Of a stretch of 64,000 nucleotides of DNA, positions 1-10,254 are shown in pieces. Origin of the DNA: Crocinitomicaceae bacterium (GTDB lineage Bacteria; Bacteroidota; Bacteroidia; Flavobacteriales_D; Crocinitomicaceae); contig JANQWC010000028.1 in assembly GCA_030730025.1 (NCBI GenBank), positions 1 to 64,000 of the forward strand, given 5' to 3'. Made by a program: the position numbers and the translations under genes. Numbering within the stretch: position 1 is the first letter of the stretch; each line of letters begins with the position of its first letter. The notes under the pieces are model-generated. The model did not search any database. It had not been told where the DNA came from and saw only the letters and a list, made by a program, of their open reading frames with translations.

Positions 1-76
1 GTGGTCCCACACGGGCTCGAACCGTGGACCCACAGATTATGAGTCTGTTGCTCTAACCAACTGAGCTATAGGACCG
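1..76 (-). tRNA. tRNA-Met (CAT anticodon)
   Basis: Reverse complement GGTCCTATAGCTCAGTTGGTTAGAGCAACAGACTCATAATCTGTGGGTCCACGGTTCGAGCCCGTGTGGGACCAC folds as a cloverleaf; anticodon loop CTCATAA gives CAT. Confidence 0.95.
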
Positions 77-181
77 GTTTGGACTGCAAAAGTAACGGTT
101 GTTAACTTTTGCCAAACATAGGCCGCAAATTTAATCATTTTAAGCAATATTTGGCGTAACTTAGAAGGAAAAACCAATATT

Positions 182-1147
182 ATGAAAATCAATTTGCTTG
201 AATTCTTGCCTTACATTGTTGTTGTTGTATTGTTGATCAGGGGAATCTTCTTTGTTGTCAAACAACAAACTGCGGCCATAATGGAACGCTTCGGAAAGTT
301 TACAGCAGTGCGCCAATCAGGACTACAAATGAAAATTCCACTCATCGATAAAGTAGCAGGGCGCTTGAGTTTGAAAATTCAGCAATTGGATGTGATTGTG
401 GAAACAAAAACCAAAGATGATGTATTTGTAAAGATCAAAGTGTCGGTTCAGTACAAGGTGTTAATGGAAAAAGTATACGACGCCTTCTATAAGCTAGACT
501 TTCCGCATGATCAAATTACGTCTTATGTTTTTGATGTGGTGCGTGCTGAAGTGCCAAAGCTGCGCCTAGACGACGTTTTTGAGCGCAAAGACGATATCGC
601 TAATGCGGTTAAGTCCGAGTTAAATGAGGCCATGTTAGAGTATGGTTATGACATCATCAAAACCCTTGTTACAGATATAGACCCTGATCAAGAGGTTAAG
701 AATGCCATGAATCAAATCAATGCTTCGGAGCGCAAAAAAGTTGCAGCACAATACGAAGGCGACGCACAGCGCATTTTAATCGTAGAAAAAGCAAAGGCCG
801 AGGCAGAAAGCAAGCGTTTACAAGGACAGGGTATAGCTGATCAGCGCAGAGAAATTGCTAGAGGTTTAGAAGAATCTGTAGAAGTTTTGAATCGGGTAGG
901 CATCAATTCTCAGGAAGCTTCTGCACTTATTGTAGTGACACAACACTACGATACCCTACAGTCTATTGGTGCACACACCAATTCTAATTTGATATTGCTG
1001 CCTAACTCACCTCAGGCAGGTTCGGACATGCTCAATCAAACAATCGCGTCGTTTACGGCATCTAATCAGGTGGGTGAAGCCATCAAAAGTGCCAACGCAA
1101 AAAAAGAAAAAGCAGCTGCTAAACCTAAGCCTTCCGACGAAGCGTAA
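182..1147 (+). CDS. SPFH/band 7 (stomatin-like) domain protein
   Basis: N-terminal TM followed by VVKQQTAAIMERFGKF...GLQMKIPLIDKV band-7 pattern and Ala/Glu-rich coiled coil. Confidence 0.85.
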   Translation: MKINLLEFLPYIVVVVLLIRGIFFVVKQQTAAIMERFGKFTAVRQSGLQMKIPLIDKVAGRLSLKIQQLDVIVETKTKDDVFVKIKVSVQYKVLMEKVYDAFYKLDFPHDQITSYVFDVVRAEVPKLRLDDVFERKDDIANAVKSELNEAMLEYGYDIIKTLVTDIDPDQEVKNAMNQINASERKKVAAQYEGDAQRILIVEKAKAEAESKRLQGQGIADQRREIARGLEESVEVLNRVGINSQEASALIVVTQHYDTLQSIGAHTNSNLILLPNSPQAGSDMLNQTIASFTASNQVGEAIKSANAKKEKAAAKPKPSDEA

Positions 1148-2264
1148 ACTCTGTAATTTCAGGATAAATTCCGACGCGGCCCGGAAATCCGAGGTAGCCA
1201 AAACCGCGGTTGACGTACAAGAACTGCTTGCCGACCTGATACAAACCAGCCCATTTGGGGTAGACGAAAGATACTGGGCTCCAGCGGATGCCGAAACGCT
1301 CAATACCGAATTGCATGCCGTGGGTGTGGCCGGAGAGCGTGAGGTCGATGTCTGTATGGATCACCTGTGCATCGAAATGGCTGGGGTCGTGGCTGAGGAG
1401 TAATTTGAATCCGTCGCCCGTTTGAGCGAGGGTTTCTTCGAGTTTGCCGCTTTGTCTGAACATCGAGCGCCCCCAGTTTTCGACGCCCAAGAGCCAGAAT
1501 TCTTTGTCGAGTTCGACCGCTTTATTAAGTAGGGGCGTCCAGCCCACGAGTTCGTGCATCCGGATGAGCTCTTGGAGGTTGGAGGCTTTTTCGTGGTCGT
1601 AGTCCCAGGAGATGTAGTCTCCGTAGTCGTGGTTACCCAAAATGCTGTATTTGCCTTTTTTGACTTGAATTTGTGAAAAGAGCGGCTCCCAACCCTTGAA
1701 TTCGTCGGCTTTGTTGTTGACTAAATCGCCGGTGAAGAGAAAGTAGTCGGCATTGCGCGAGTTGATCAGGTCAATGGCCTTTTGCACTTTGTGGATTTGG
1801 CCGTAAAAACTGCCGATGTGTACATCGGAAATTTGGATGAACGTGACGCCGTCCATGCTGGCGGGGAGGTGGTCAAAGAAGAGTTCAACGGGGCGAACTT
1901 TCCAGTTCCAGCGCCCAAAGAAGATACCGTACAAAATGGCGATAAAATGCAGGGCGGCCAGCAAAAAACCGATATTTCTGGCGAGTTCAAGTTGAAAAGT
2001 GAGGAAAAATAGTCCGGGAATGAGGTAGACGATGGCGGGTAGGGCCAGGGCTACAAATAAGCCGAAGATGGAAAAGCCCAAGCGGTAGTTGCTGCGCATT
2101 TTGACATTGCGAAAACCCCAGATAAAAAGCAAGATGCTGCCAATGATCAGACCTAAATGTAAAAAGCCAAAGGCGGCTAAATAAGCGTTGGGAATACTCC
2201 AAATGGCGAGCAGGAAAATCCATTCAGAAACAACAAGGAGCAGGAGAAATAAGAAGAAGAGCAT
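1125..2264 (-). CDS. membrane-anchored metallophosphoesterase
   Basis: QISDVHIGSF, FTGDLVNN, GNHDYGDY and LSGHTHGMQ calcineurin-like motifs after N-terminal TM helices. Confidence 0.92.
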   Translation of the reverse strand: MLFFLFLLLLVVSEWIFLLAIWSIPNAYLAAFGFLHLGLIIGSILLFIWGFRNVKMRSNYRLGFSIFGLFVALALPAIVYLIPGLFFLTFQLELARNIGFLLAALHFIAILYGIFFGRWNWKVRPVELFFDHLPASMDGVTFIQISDVHIGSFYGQIHKVQKAIDLINSRNADYFLFTGDLVNNKADEFKGWEPLFSQIQVKKGKYSILGNHDYGDYISWDYDHEKASNLQELIRMHELVGWTPLLNKAVELDKEFWLLGVENWGRSMFRQSGKLEETLAQTGDGFKLLLSHDPSHFDAQVIHTDIDLTLSGHTHGMQFGIERFGIRWSPVSFVYPKWAGLYQVGKQFLYVNRGFGYLGFPGRVGIYPEITEFTLRRKA

Positions 2265-2270
2265 AAGTGT

Positions 2271-2828
2271 TTACATCCAAGAACCGCCGACGGAGATGAT
2301 ATTCGAAAGCGCGAGGTAGTCAGGGTAGGTTTCTTCCGTGATGCCGCCTGTTGGGCAGAATTGAATGTTCGGAAACACTTGTCCGTAGGCTTTTAGCGCA
2401 CCAAGGCCACCAAATAGATTGGCCGGAAAGAACTTGAAGGTGTCCCAGCCGAATTGGATGCCTTCGATGATTTCACTGGGCGTAGCTACACCCGGAATGA
2501 AAGCAATTTTGCTTTGTTCAAAAAGTGGGGCTAATGTGGCGTTGAGGCCCGGGCTAACCATGAAATCGATGCCGAGTTCGATGGCTTTTTCGATTTGTTC
2601 GGCTTTCACGACCGTACCCATGCCAATCGCGCAGCGGTCGCCGTATAATTTTTTAGCAAGCGCAATGCAGTCGAAAGCTGCTGGTGTGCGCAGCGTAATT
2701 TCGATGCAAAAAATGCCGCGCGCAATGAGGGCGTCCATTTTTGGTACTACTTCGTCGGTACTATTGAAAGTCACGACCGGGATGGTGGGGTGCTGAGAAA
2801 GGACCGTGCGGATGTCGTTTTGAGCCAT
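2271..2828 (-). CDS. eda: 2-dehydro-3-deoxyphosphogluconate / 4-hydroxy-2-oxoglutarate aldolase, short C-terminus
   Basis: EITLRT, SPGLN, FKFFPANLFGG, FCPTGGI, GGSWM motifs; start trimmed to MAQNDIR. Confidence 0.88.
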   Translation of the reverse strand: MAQNDIRTVLSQHPTIPVVTFNSTDEVVPKMDALIARGIFCIEITLRTPAAFDCIALAKKLYGDRCAIGMGTVVKAEQIEKAIELGIDFMVSPGLNATLAPLFEQSKIAFIPGVATPSEIIEGIQFGWDTFKFFPANLFGGLGALKAYGQVFPNIQFCPTGGITEETYPDYLALSNIISVGGSWM

Positions 2829-2863
2829 ATTGTCAATTTGACACAAAGGTCGTTATTTTTCGT

Positions 2864-4312
2864 TTACGACACCACAAACCATTGTTTTTCTTGGTTGTAG
2901 GGGTCGAGTTGTTCATATATGCGCGCAATTCGCTCAGATAATGCGCCGTCTGGGCAAAAATTCAGGATGTTCGTGCTGCGCTCTTGGAGTTGGCCCTTGG
3001 GCTGAATTTTCTCTGACAGTTGTTCAATTTGCTTGAGTGCTTTGTCGAATTTGGCCTTGCGCATTTTTTCAAACCTTTCTTCAAGTGCGTCGCGTTGTTT
3101 TTGAATGCGGGTCAGTTCGGCTTCGATCATTCGTTTTTCTTGTGGTAATGCTGCGTCCGCAATTTTTAAAAAAGCGTCTTTGTAGCCAGTCCAAAATTCA
3201 TCCAAATGCGCATAATCGGGCTCTTGATCTCCAACTTGTTCGAGGTAGCGTTTTTTAAGCGCTGCTTTATCGGTCAGAAAATCTTGTTTTTCAAAACCAA
3301 AGTTTTCGATTTGTTCGAGGTCTTTGGCTTGTAATAAATAGCCCCCAGCGCGTTGTAGGGTCAATGGAAAGGGAAGCGCAAGCGTTTCAAATGCCAATGG
3401 AAGCTGTTGCCAATAAGCGATTTCACTCGGCCCACCAATGTATGCCAAATTTGGCAAAATCCATTCTTGATAAATTGGCCTCAAAACTACGTTTGGCGAT
3501 AGTTGGAAACTATGTTCCTTTTCGATTTGAATTGGTCCTGTTTTTTCAATTCTTTCTCTTTTCCCGATGTCGAGCATAAAAAGATTGGATTCTTTACTCT
3601 CAATTGGTGTATTGAGTCCTTGATCTTGAAGTGCTTGGGTTTGATCAATGACGGCATTATGGATATCGTTGGTGTACAAATCTTTTTGCCAAATAGGCCA
3701 TGCGCTTTCTTTCAATTGAGGGTTGTCTGCATCGATGATGACCAGCCCATAAACGGAGAAGAGTTCATGTACAAATTCAAAAAAGCCTAACCCGTAGTTT
3801 GGGGTCTTGAATTTTTCTATTAAACGATGAATCTCACCATCTGGTTGGTTTTGAAACTTTTCGGAAAGGGCTTGAAGTAAAGGTTGTAAATCGTTGGTGT
3901 CAAAGTGGCCCACAGCACCTTTTTGCGTGCTCTCCCAACTCCATTTTTGGCCAAAAAGCAGGAAACTTCTGATTTCTTCAAAATCGTGGTCCTCGGAAGC
4001 CATCCAGTATACCGGTACAAAATGTTGTTCGGGGAATTTTTCATTGAGGTCTGCACTGAGTTTAACGACGTGCAAAATCTTGTAAATAAAATACAAGGGG
4101 CCCGTCATGAAACAGAGCTGATGCCCAGTGGTGATGGTAAAAGTATTGGGTTCTTGTAGAAGTGCTAAATTGTTTTTAAGCTTTTCCGAAACCGAAATAC
4201 CCTTGTATTTTTCTTCCAATACTTGTGTCAAAAGCTTGCGCTGCTCAGCAGAGAAACTTTGCTTTTTGAGTGCAATTTGCTGGGCAAAGGAAGAAAATAG
4301 TGCGTCTGTCAT
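2864..4312 (-). CDS. bshC: bacillithiol biosynthesis cysteine-adding enzyme BshC
   Basis: TITTGHQLCFMTGPLYFIYKI, VPVYWMASEDHDFEEI, YIGGPSEIAYW; start trimmed to MTDALFSS. Confidence 0.9.
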   Translation of the reverse strand: MTDALFSSFAQQIALKKQSFSAEQRKLLTQVLEEKYKGISVSEKLKNNLALLQEPNTFTITTGHQLCFMTGPLYFIYKILHVVKLSADLNEKFPEQHFVPVYWMASEDHDFEEIRSFLLFGQKWSWESTQKGAVGHFDTNDLQPLLQALSEKFQNQPDGEIHRLIEKFKTPNYGLGFFEFVHELFSVYGLVIIDADNPQLKESAWPIWQKDLYTNDIHNAVIDQTQALQDQGLNTPIESKESNLFMLDIGKRERIEKTGPIQIEKEHSFQLSPNVVLRPIYQEWILPNLAYIGGPSEIAYWQQLPLAFETLALPFPLTLQRAGGYLLQAKDLEQIENFGFEKQDFLTDKAALKKRYLEQVGDQEPDYAHLDEFWTGYKDAFLKIADAALPQEKRMIEAELTRIQKQRDALEERFEKMRKAKFDKALKQIEQLSEKIQPKGQLQERSTNILNFCPDGALSERIARIYEQLDPYNQEKQWFVVS

Positions 4313-4313
4313 T

Positions 4314-7300
4314 TTACATATTGCGTCGGTACTGGCCGCCGACCTCAAATAAGGCGTTGGTGACCTGCCCCAATGAAGCGACTTTACAAGTTTCCATGAG
4401 CTCTGCGAAGATATTGAAGTTCTGTACAGCTGCTTCTTGCACTTTGGCAATGCCTTCGCTCGCCGCTTCTTGCTGCGCGCTTTGCAAGTTGGTGAGCATG
4501 CTGATTTGGTATTCTTTTTCTTCTTCGGTTGCACGGATGACTTCTTTTGGAAGCACAGTTGGTGAGCCTTTGGAGCTCAAGAAGGTATTGACGCCAATGA
4601 TCGGGAATTCGCCGGTGTGTTTGAGCGTTTCGTAGTACAAAGACTCTTCTTGAATTTTGGAGCGTTGGTACATAGTTTCCATGGCGCCCAAAACGCCGCC
4701 GCGCTCGGTGATGCGGTCAAATTCGGTGAGTACGGCTGCTTCTACGAGTTCGGTGAGCTCTTCGATGATGAACGCGCCTTGCAGCGGATTCTCGTTTTTA
4801 GCCAAGCCGAGTTCGCGGTTGATGATCAGCTGAATGGCCATGGCCCTGCGCACAGATTCTTCGGTAGGCGTGGTAATGGCTTCGTCGTAGGCGTTGGTGT
4901 GCAAAGAGTTGCAGTTGTCGTAGATGGCGTAAAGTGCCTGCAGGGTAGTGCGGATGTCGTTGAAGTCGATCTCTTGTGCGTGCAAAGAGCGCCCAGAGGT
5001 CTGGATGTGGTACTTGAGCATTTGCGCACGCGCATTGGCGCCGTACTTGCGCGCAAGGGCCTTCGCCCACACGCGGCGTGCCACGCGGCCAATGACAGCG
5101 TATTCGGGGTCAATACCATTTGAGAAGAAGAACGACAAGTTGGGGCCGAATTCGTTGATGTCCATGCCGCGGCTCAGGTAGTATTCTACGTAAGTGAAGC
5201 CGTTGGCTAAAGTAAAGGCCAATTGCGTAATCGGATTGGCGCCTGCTTCTGCGATGTGGTAGCCAGAAATAGAAACCGAATAGAAGTTGCGCACGCCGTT
5301 GGCAATAAAATACTCTTGTACGTCGCCCATGAGACGCAGTGCAAATTCGGTAGAGAAAATACAGGTGTTTTGTGCTTGGTCTTCTTTGAGGATATCTGCC
5401 TGAACCGTTCCGCGCACTTGCTTAAGTGTATCTGCTTTGATTTGCGCGTACACGTCGGCAGGCAAAACTTGATCACCGGTAACACCGAGTAGCATGAGGC
5501 CGAGGCCGTCGTTGCCTTCAGGAAGTTCGCCTTGATACGCTGGGCGCGCCGTTCCTTTGGCTTTGTAAATAGCCGCGATTTTGGCTTCTACTTCAGCTTC
5601 CAAACCGTTGGCCTTGATGTATTTTTCGCAGTTTTGGTCAATGGCGGCATTCATGAAGTAAGCTAAGAGCATCGGTGCAGGCCCATTGATGGTCATGGAT
5701 ACCGACGTCGCTGGATGGCTGAGGTCAAAACCTGAATATAATTTCTTAGCGTCGTCTAGGCAGCAAATAGATACACCAGAGTTGCCAATTTTGCCGTAGA
5801 TATCCGGACGCAAGTCGGGGTCGTTGCCGTAGAGCGTAACGGAGTCAAAAGCAGTAGAAAGGCGTTTGGCGGGCATCCCTAGCGACACATAATGGAAACG
5901 CTTGTTGGTGCGCTCAGGGCCACCTTCTCCGGCAAACATGCGCGTGGGGTCTTCGCCTTCGCGCTTGAAAGGGAACAAACCAGCCGTGTAAGGGAATTCA
6001 CCTGGTACGTTTTCTTGCAAGACCCAACGCAGGATATCACCCCAACTATGGTAGTTTGGCGTGGCTACTTTTGGAATCTGCAAATGAGATAAAGACTCAG
6101 TGTGCGTTTGGATGGTTAAGATTTTGTCGCGGACCTTGAATTGGTATTCAGGATTTTTGAAAGCCTGTTTTTTGGCATCCCAGTTTTGGAGGATCTCCCA
6201 GTTTTTGGGGTCGAAGTTGAGTTTTTCTTGCTCAAAAGCTTCTTGTAAGCCTTTTACCAAGCGGTCTTTGTCTTCTAGATTAGATGCCGTTAAGGTGTCT
6301 ATGGATACCTGTAAGCCGTGGAGTTTGGTCGCGACCACAACTTGCGTATCTACCCATTTGTCATAAGCGCGGTTGCTCTCAGAAATTTCTGACAGGTAGC
6401 GGGTGCGCTCCGGTGGAATCACATAAATTTTTTGCGACATCTCGCGGGTAATGGCGAAGGTAGATTGGAGGTCGCCACCGGTTTTTTTGACGACATGATC
6501 CATGATGACCTTATACAAGGTGTTCATGCCGGGGTCGTTGAACTGCGATGCAATGGTACCATACACAGGCATGTCGTCTACGGCGCTGTCCCATAAGTTG
6601 TGGTTGCGCTGGTATTGCTTTCTGACATCGCGCAGGGCATCGAGTGCGCCGCGTTTGTCGAATTTATTGAGTGCAATGACATCTGCGAAGTCGAGCATGT
6701 CGATTTTTTCAAGTTGGGTCGCGGCGCCGTATTCTGGCGTCATGACGTACAAGGACACATCGGAGTGGTCGAGGATTTCGGTGTCTGACTGGCCAATGCC
6801 GGAAGTCTCTAAGATGATGAGGTCGTAGCGAGCGGCTTTCAGAATGGAAATGGCTTCTGCAACGTGTTTAGACAACGCGAGGTTGGACTGTCGGGTGGCC
6901 AAAGAGCGCATGTAAACGCGTGGGCTCTTGATGGCGTTCATGCGGATGCGGTCGCCGAGTAGCGCGCCGCCTGTTTTTCTTTTCGAAGGGTCTACCGAAA
7001 CCACCGCGAGTTGTTTCTCAGGGAAGTCGAGTAGAAAACGGCGCACGAGCTCATCTACCAATGAAGATTTACCTGCTCCGCCCGTACCTGTGATGCCGAG
7101 TACAGGAACTGCATTTTTTGTACCTGAGTCGCGCAGTGCGTTCAAGAGTGCCGCGTTTTCTTCGGGGAAGTTCTCGGCTGCACTAATGCAATGCGCAATG
7201 TCTGGAACGCTTTTGGCTTCAACTTTTTCAAGTAGGGTGGAGGTAGCGTCTTGGGTTGGCACACCTACAGGGAAATCACATTTTTGAATCAGGTCGTTGA

Positions 7301-7706
7301 TCATGCCTTGAAGGCCCATAGAACGACCGTCGTCGGGGTGGTAAATGCGCGTGATGCCGTAGCCTTGGAGCTCAGCAATTTCGGAAGGCAAAATGGTGCC
7401 GCCGCCGCCGCCAAATATTTTGATGTGTGGCGCGCCTTTTTCTTGCAAAAGGTCGTGCATGTATTTGAAGTATTCCATGTGGCCACCTTGGTAGGAGGTC
7501 ATGGCAATGGCTTGTGCATCTTCTTGAATGGCGCAGTTAACGACTTCTTCTACAGAGCGGTCGTGGCCCAAGTGAATGACTTCGCAGCCCGTCGCTTGAA
7601 TGATGCGGCGCATGATGTTGATGGCGGCGTCGTGGCCATCGAATAGGGCCGCAGCAGTAACGATGCGGATTTTATGTTGTGGGATGTAGGCTTGAACGGG
7701 TTCCAT
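4314..7706 (-). CDS. icmF: fused isobutyryl-CoA mutase (B12 domain + MeaB-like GTPase + mutase)
   Basis: [15 protein letters not shown]12-binding segment, [18 protein letters not shown]-loop, [34 protein letters not shown] mutase segment in one 1130-aa ORF. Confidence 0.93.
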   Translation of the reverse strand: MEPVQAYIPQHKIRIVTAAALFDGHDAAINIMRRIIQATGCEVIHLGHDRSVEEVVNCAIQEDAQAIAMTSYQGGHMEYFKYMHDLLQEKGAPHIKIFGGGGGTILPSEIAELQGYGITRIYHPDDGRSMGLQGMINDLIQKCDFPVGVPTQDATSTLLEKVEAKSVPDIAHCISAAENFPEENAALLNALRDSGTKNAVPVLGITGTGGAGKSSLVDELVRRFLLDFPEKQLAVVSVDPSKRKTGGALLGDRIRMNAIKSPRVYMRSLATRQSNLALSKHVAEAISILKAARYDLIILETSGIGQSDTEILDHSDVSLYVMTPEYGAATQLEKIDMLDFADVIALNKFDKRGALDALRDVRKQYQRNHNLWDSAVDDMPVYGTIASQFNDPGMNTLYKVIMDHVVKKTGGDLQSTFAITREMSQKIYVIPPERTRYLSEISESNRAYDKWVDTQVVVATKLHGLQVSIDTLTASNLEDKDRLVKGLQEAFEQEKLNFDPKNWEILQNWDAKKQAFKNPEYQFKVRDKILTIQTHTESLSHLQIPKVATPNYHSWGDILRWVLQENVPGEFPYTAGLFPFKREGEDPTRMFAGEGGPERTNKRFHYVSLGMPAKRLSTAFDSVTLYGNDPDLRPDIYGKIGNSGVSICCLDDAKKLYSGFDLSHPATSVSMTINGPAPMLLAYFMNAAIDQNCEKYIKANGLEAEVEAKIAAIYKAKGTARPAYQGELPEGNDGLGLMLLGVTGDQVLPADVYAQIKADTLKQVRGTVQADILKEDQAQNTCIFSTEFALRLMGDVQEYFIANGVRNFYSVSISGYHIAEAGANPITQLAFTLANGFTYVEYYLSRGMDINEFGPNLSFFFSNGIDPEYAVIGRVARRVWAKALARKYGANARAQMLKYHIQTSGRSLHAQEIDFNDIRTTLQALYAIYDNCNSLHTNAYDEAITTPTEESVRRAMAIQLIINRELGLAKNENPLQGAFIIEELTELVEAAVLTEFDRITERGGVLGAMETMYQRSKIQEESLYYETLKHTGEFPIIGVNTFLSSKGSPTVLPKEVIRATEEEKEYQISMLTNLQSAQQEAASEGIAKVQEAAVQNFNIFAELMETCKVASLGQVTNALFEVGGQYRRNM

Positions 7707-7751
7707 AAGGGATATTGATTGATGCGCAAATTTAGGTTTTTTTCAGCAATT

Positions 7752-8246
7752 TTAGCCATTCACGATTTTCTCCACGATGCTCGCCACCGCCGGGCAAATG
7801 AGCGTGTTTTGTGCCGTTAAATCCATGATTTGATACATGTTTTTGCGGTCGGTGTGGGGGTATTCTCGGCAAGCCAATGGGCGGTCTTCGTAGACAGCGC
7901 AGGTATTGTCTGGTAGCAGATTGAAGCAAGGAGAGGTTTTGAGAACGTAATCGTCGTCTTCATCTAGCTTCAAATACTGCGCAACCAATTGGCTTTCTTT
8001 CATGCGCAAGGCTTTGGCCATGCGGCGGATGTCGGGTTGTCTAAAAATCGGACTGGTCGTTTTGCAGCAATTGGCGCACTGCAGGCAGTCTCGCTTGGCA
8101 AAGTCTTTTTCGTGGGCCTTAGAGAAGCGCTGGTCTAAGTCTTTGGGTTTGGTTTTATTCCATTTGCGCAGCACAGCCTGATTGGCCTTGAAGTTGGTTT
8201 GGGCCAAGGCCAATATTTCTTTGTCTTTGTCAGAGAGCTCTTGCAT
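7752..8246 (-). CDS. YkgJ-family cysteine cluster protein
   Basis: CLQCANCCKTTSPIF...CFNLLPDNTCAVYEDRPLACREYPHTD. Confidence 0.85.
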   Translation of the reverse strand: MQELSDKDKEILALAQTNFKANQAVLRKWNKTKPKDLDQRFSKAHEKDFAKRDCLQCANCCKTTSPIFRQPDIRRMAKALRMKESQLVAQYLKLDEDDDYVLKTSPCFNLLPDNTCAVYEDRPLACREYPHTDRKNMYQIMDLTAQNTLICPAVASIVEKIVNG

Positions 8247-8279
8247 GTTTGTTTAACTTTGCACGAAGATACAATCAAA

Positions 8280-8507
8280 ATGGACTTTCCTCAATTTAGA
8301 AAACTCGAGAATGGTAAGTCGCTGTACCAAATTACCGGCCCGAATCAATTTACAGAACTCCAACAAATTGGCTCCAAATGGTTTGCGTACGCTTTTGAAG
8401 TGCAGCAATTCCCGGATTTACTGCGCATTCAAGACATGCTCCAAGCCAATCATTCCTTCGTAGTTATCGAAGCAGCGGAATACCACGCCATTTTTGCACA
8501 ACTTTAA
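8280..8507 (+). CDS. small conserved hypothetical protein (75 aa)
   Basis: Intact ORF from ATG at 8280, 18 nt downstream of an exact TAnnTTTG box. Confidence 0.65.
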   Translation: MDFPQFRKLENGKSLYQITGPNQFTELQQIGSKWFAYAFEVQQFPDLLRIQDMLQANHSFVVIEAAEYHAIFAQL

Positions 8508-8538
8508 ACAATAGACCCTTTCAAATCGTTACCATATC

Positions 8539-9312
8539 ATGAAAAACACCGCACTCATCACCGGCGCATCGTCCGGAATCGGAAAAGAACTCGCACGCAT
8601 CCATGCATCCAAAGGAGGCGATTTGATTTTAGTCGCGAGAAGAATCGAATTACTCAATAGCTTGAAAGAAGAGCTCGTTCAAAAATATAATGTCACGGTT
8701 GAAGTGATTCAAAAGGACCTCAGTGTACTTGGGTCTTCGCAAGCAGTCTACGACGAAGTGACGCAAAACGGTTGGCAAGTTGATTATTTGTTCAACAACG
8801 CTGGTTTTGGCGGCAAGGGTGCTTTTCTAGACCGCGACCTCGAAGCTGATGTCGAAATGGTGCGTCTCAACGTCATGGCCCTATTGAAATTGACGCATTT
8901 GTTTGGCAAGGACATGAAAGCCAGAGGAAAAGGCAAAATTTTGCAAACCGCAAGCACTGCCGGATTCTTACCTGGCCCGTATCAAAACACCTATTTTGCG
9001 ACCAAAGCATTTGTGGTTTCGCACACCCAAGGCTTGGCCCACGAGCTCAAAGGCACGGGCGTGAGTGTCACGGCGCTGTGTCCGGGCCCGGTCGAGACTG
9101 AATTTGCAAAGGTGGCCGGTTTTGGTGGCTCCAAAATGTTTGACGGTGCCGCAAGCGCTTTCAAAACAGCCCTCAAAGGTTACAACGCCATGGAAAAAGG
9201 AAAGGTCATTTGTATTTCCGATTTCAAATTCACCTTCCTGATCAAAGGAATGCTGCCCTTCATGCCGTCGCGCATCACCGCTGCGATCATCGCCAAAATG
9301 CAGCAATCTTAA
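8539..9312 (+). CDS. short-chain dehydrogenase/reductase (SDR)
   Basis: TGASSGIGKELA, NNAGFGGKG, YxxTK (YFATKAF) motifs. Confidence 0.93.
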   Translation: MKNTALITGASSGIGKELARIHASKGGDLILVARRIELLNSLKEELVQKYNVTVEVIQKDLSVLGSSQAVYDEVTQNGWQVDYLFNNAGFGGKGAFLDRDLEADVEMVRLNVMALLKLTHLFGKDMKARGKGKILQTASTAGFLPGPYQNTYFATKAFVVSHTQGLAHELKGTGVSVTALCPGPVETEFAKVAGFGGSKMFDGAASAFKTALKGYNAMEKGKVICISDFKFTFLIKGMLPFMPSRITAAIIAKMQQS

Positions 9313-9336
9313 TACTTTTCTTTGTAGCTTTGCACC

Positions 9337-9750
9337 ATGCATAGCATTCCACTCTTTTTAAGCGATGTAGCTGGCTCTGAAGTCATCGTCATCGTCTTGG
9401 TTGTGTTGTTGTTCTTTGGCTCAAAGAGTGTTCCGGGTATTGCCAAAACACTCGGTAAGGCGCTTTATCAAGTGCGCAATGCCTCCAACGACCTCCAGCA
9501 AGAAATCAGAAGGTCTGGACAAGAAATGAAAGCCGACCTCAATTTAGATGGCATTCTCAAAGAAACCGAAGAAGCGCTCGTGGCGCCTCTAGATCAAATG
9601 ACCACCGACATCGACAACACCATTCACTACGGCAGCCTACCCAAGCAAGTCAAGCAGCAAGTCACGGCCGGCAATCCTGTAGAAGAACCTTCCGATATCA
9701 CTGAAAACCAGGATATCCAAGAACAAGCACCTTCAAACCCCGAATCATGA
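9337..9750 (+). CDS. twin-arginine translocase TatA/TatB family subunit
   Basis: N-terminal TM then [26 protein letters not shown]. Confidence 0.88.
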   Translation: MHSIPLFLSDVAGSEVIVIVLVVLLFFGSKSVPGIAKTLGKALYQVRNASNDLQQEIRRSGQEMKADLNLDGILKETEEALVAPLDQMTTDIDNTIHYGSLPKQVKQQVTAGNPVEEPSDITENQDIQEQAPSNPES

Positions 9751-10220
9751 CACAAGTCGGCATCATCATGGGCAGTAAGTCAGACTGGCCTATCATGCAA
9801 GAAGCAAAAATCATTTTGGAACAATTTGGCATCGCCGTAGAAGCAGAGGTTGTTTCTGCACACCGCACGCCAGATAAAATGTTTACTTACGCCAAATCTG
9901 CTGCCAGCAGAGGTTTGAAAGTCATCATTGCAGGTGCAGGGGGTGCAGCGCATCTGCCCGGCATGACTGCCTCCATGACTTCCTTGCCTGTTATTGGCGT
10001 GCCTATCAAGTCTTCGAATTCCATCGACGGCTGGGACTCCATCTTATCCATATTACAAATGCCCAACGGCATTCCCGTGGCTACTGTAGCGCTCAACGGC
10101 GCTAAAAATGCCGGTCTTTTGGCTGCGCGCATCATTGCTGCTTTTGATCCAGCGGTTCAAACCCAAATGGATGCCTACATGGCTGAGATGGCTCAGCAAG
10201 TGCTCGACGCTAAGTTGTAA
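9747..10220 (+). CDS. purE: 5-(carboxyamino)imidazole ribonucleotide mutase
   Basis: [34 protein letters not shown]. Confidence 0.96.
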   Translation: MTQVGIIMGSKSDWPIMQEAKIILEQFGIAVEAEVVSAHRTPDKMFTYAKSAASRGLKVIIAGAGGAAHLPGMTASMTSLPVIGVPIKSSNSIDGWDSILSILQMPNGIPVATVALNGAKNAGLLAARIIAAFDPAVQTQMDAYMAEMAQQVLDAKL

Positions 10221-10254
10221 TCCTTCATTTTTGTATTTGCTTGCCGCTTTGCGT

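Noticed and set aside
4617-5123. 168-aa plus-strand ORF inside icmF
   Set aside because: Antisense shadow of the conserved mutase domain
9747-10220. purE separated from purK (window end) considered as an anomalous split operon
   Set aside because: Dispersed pur genes are common in Bacteroidota; both are intact as far as visible
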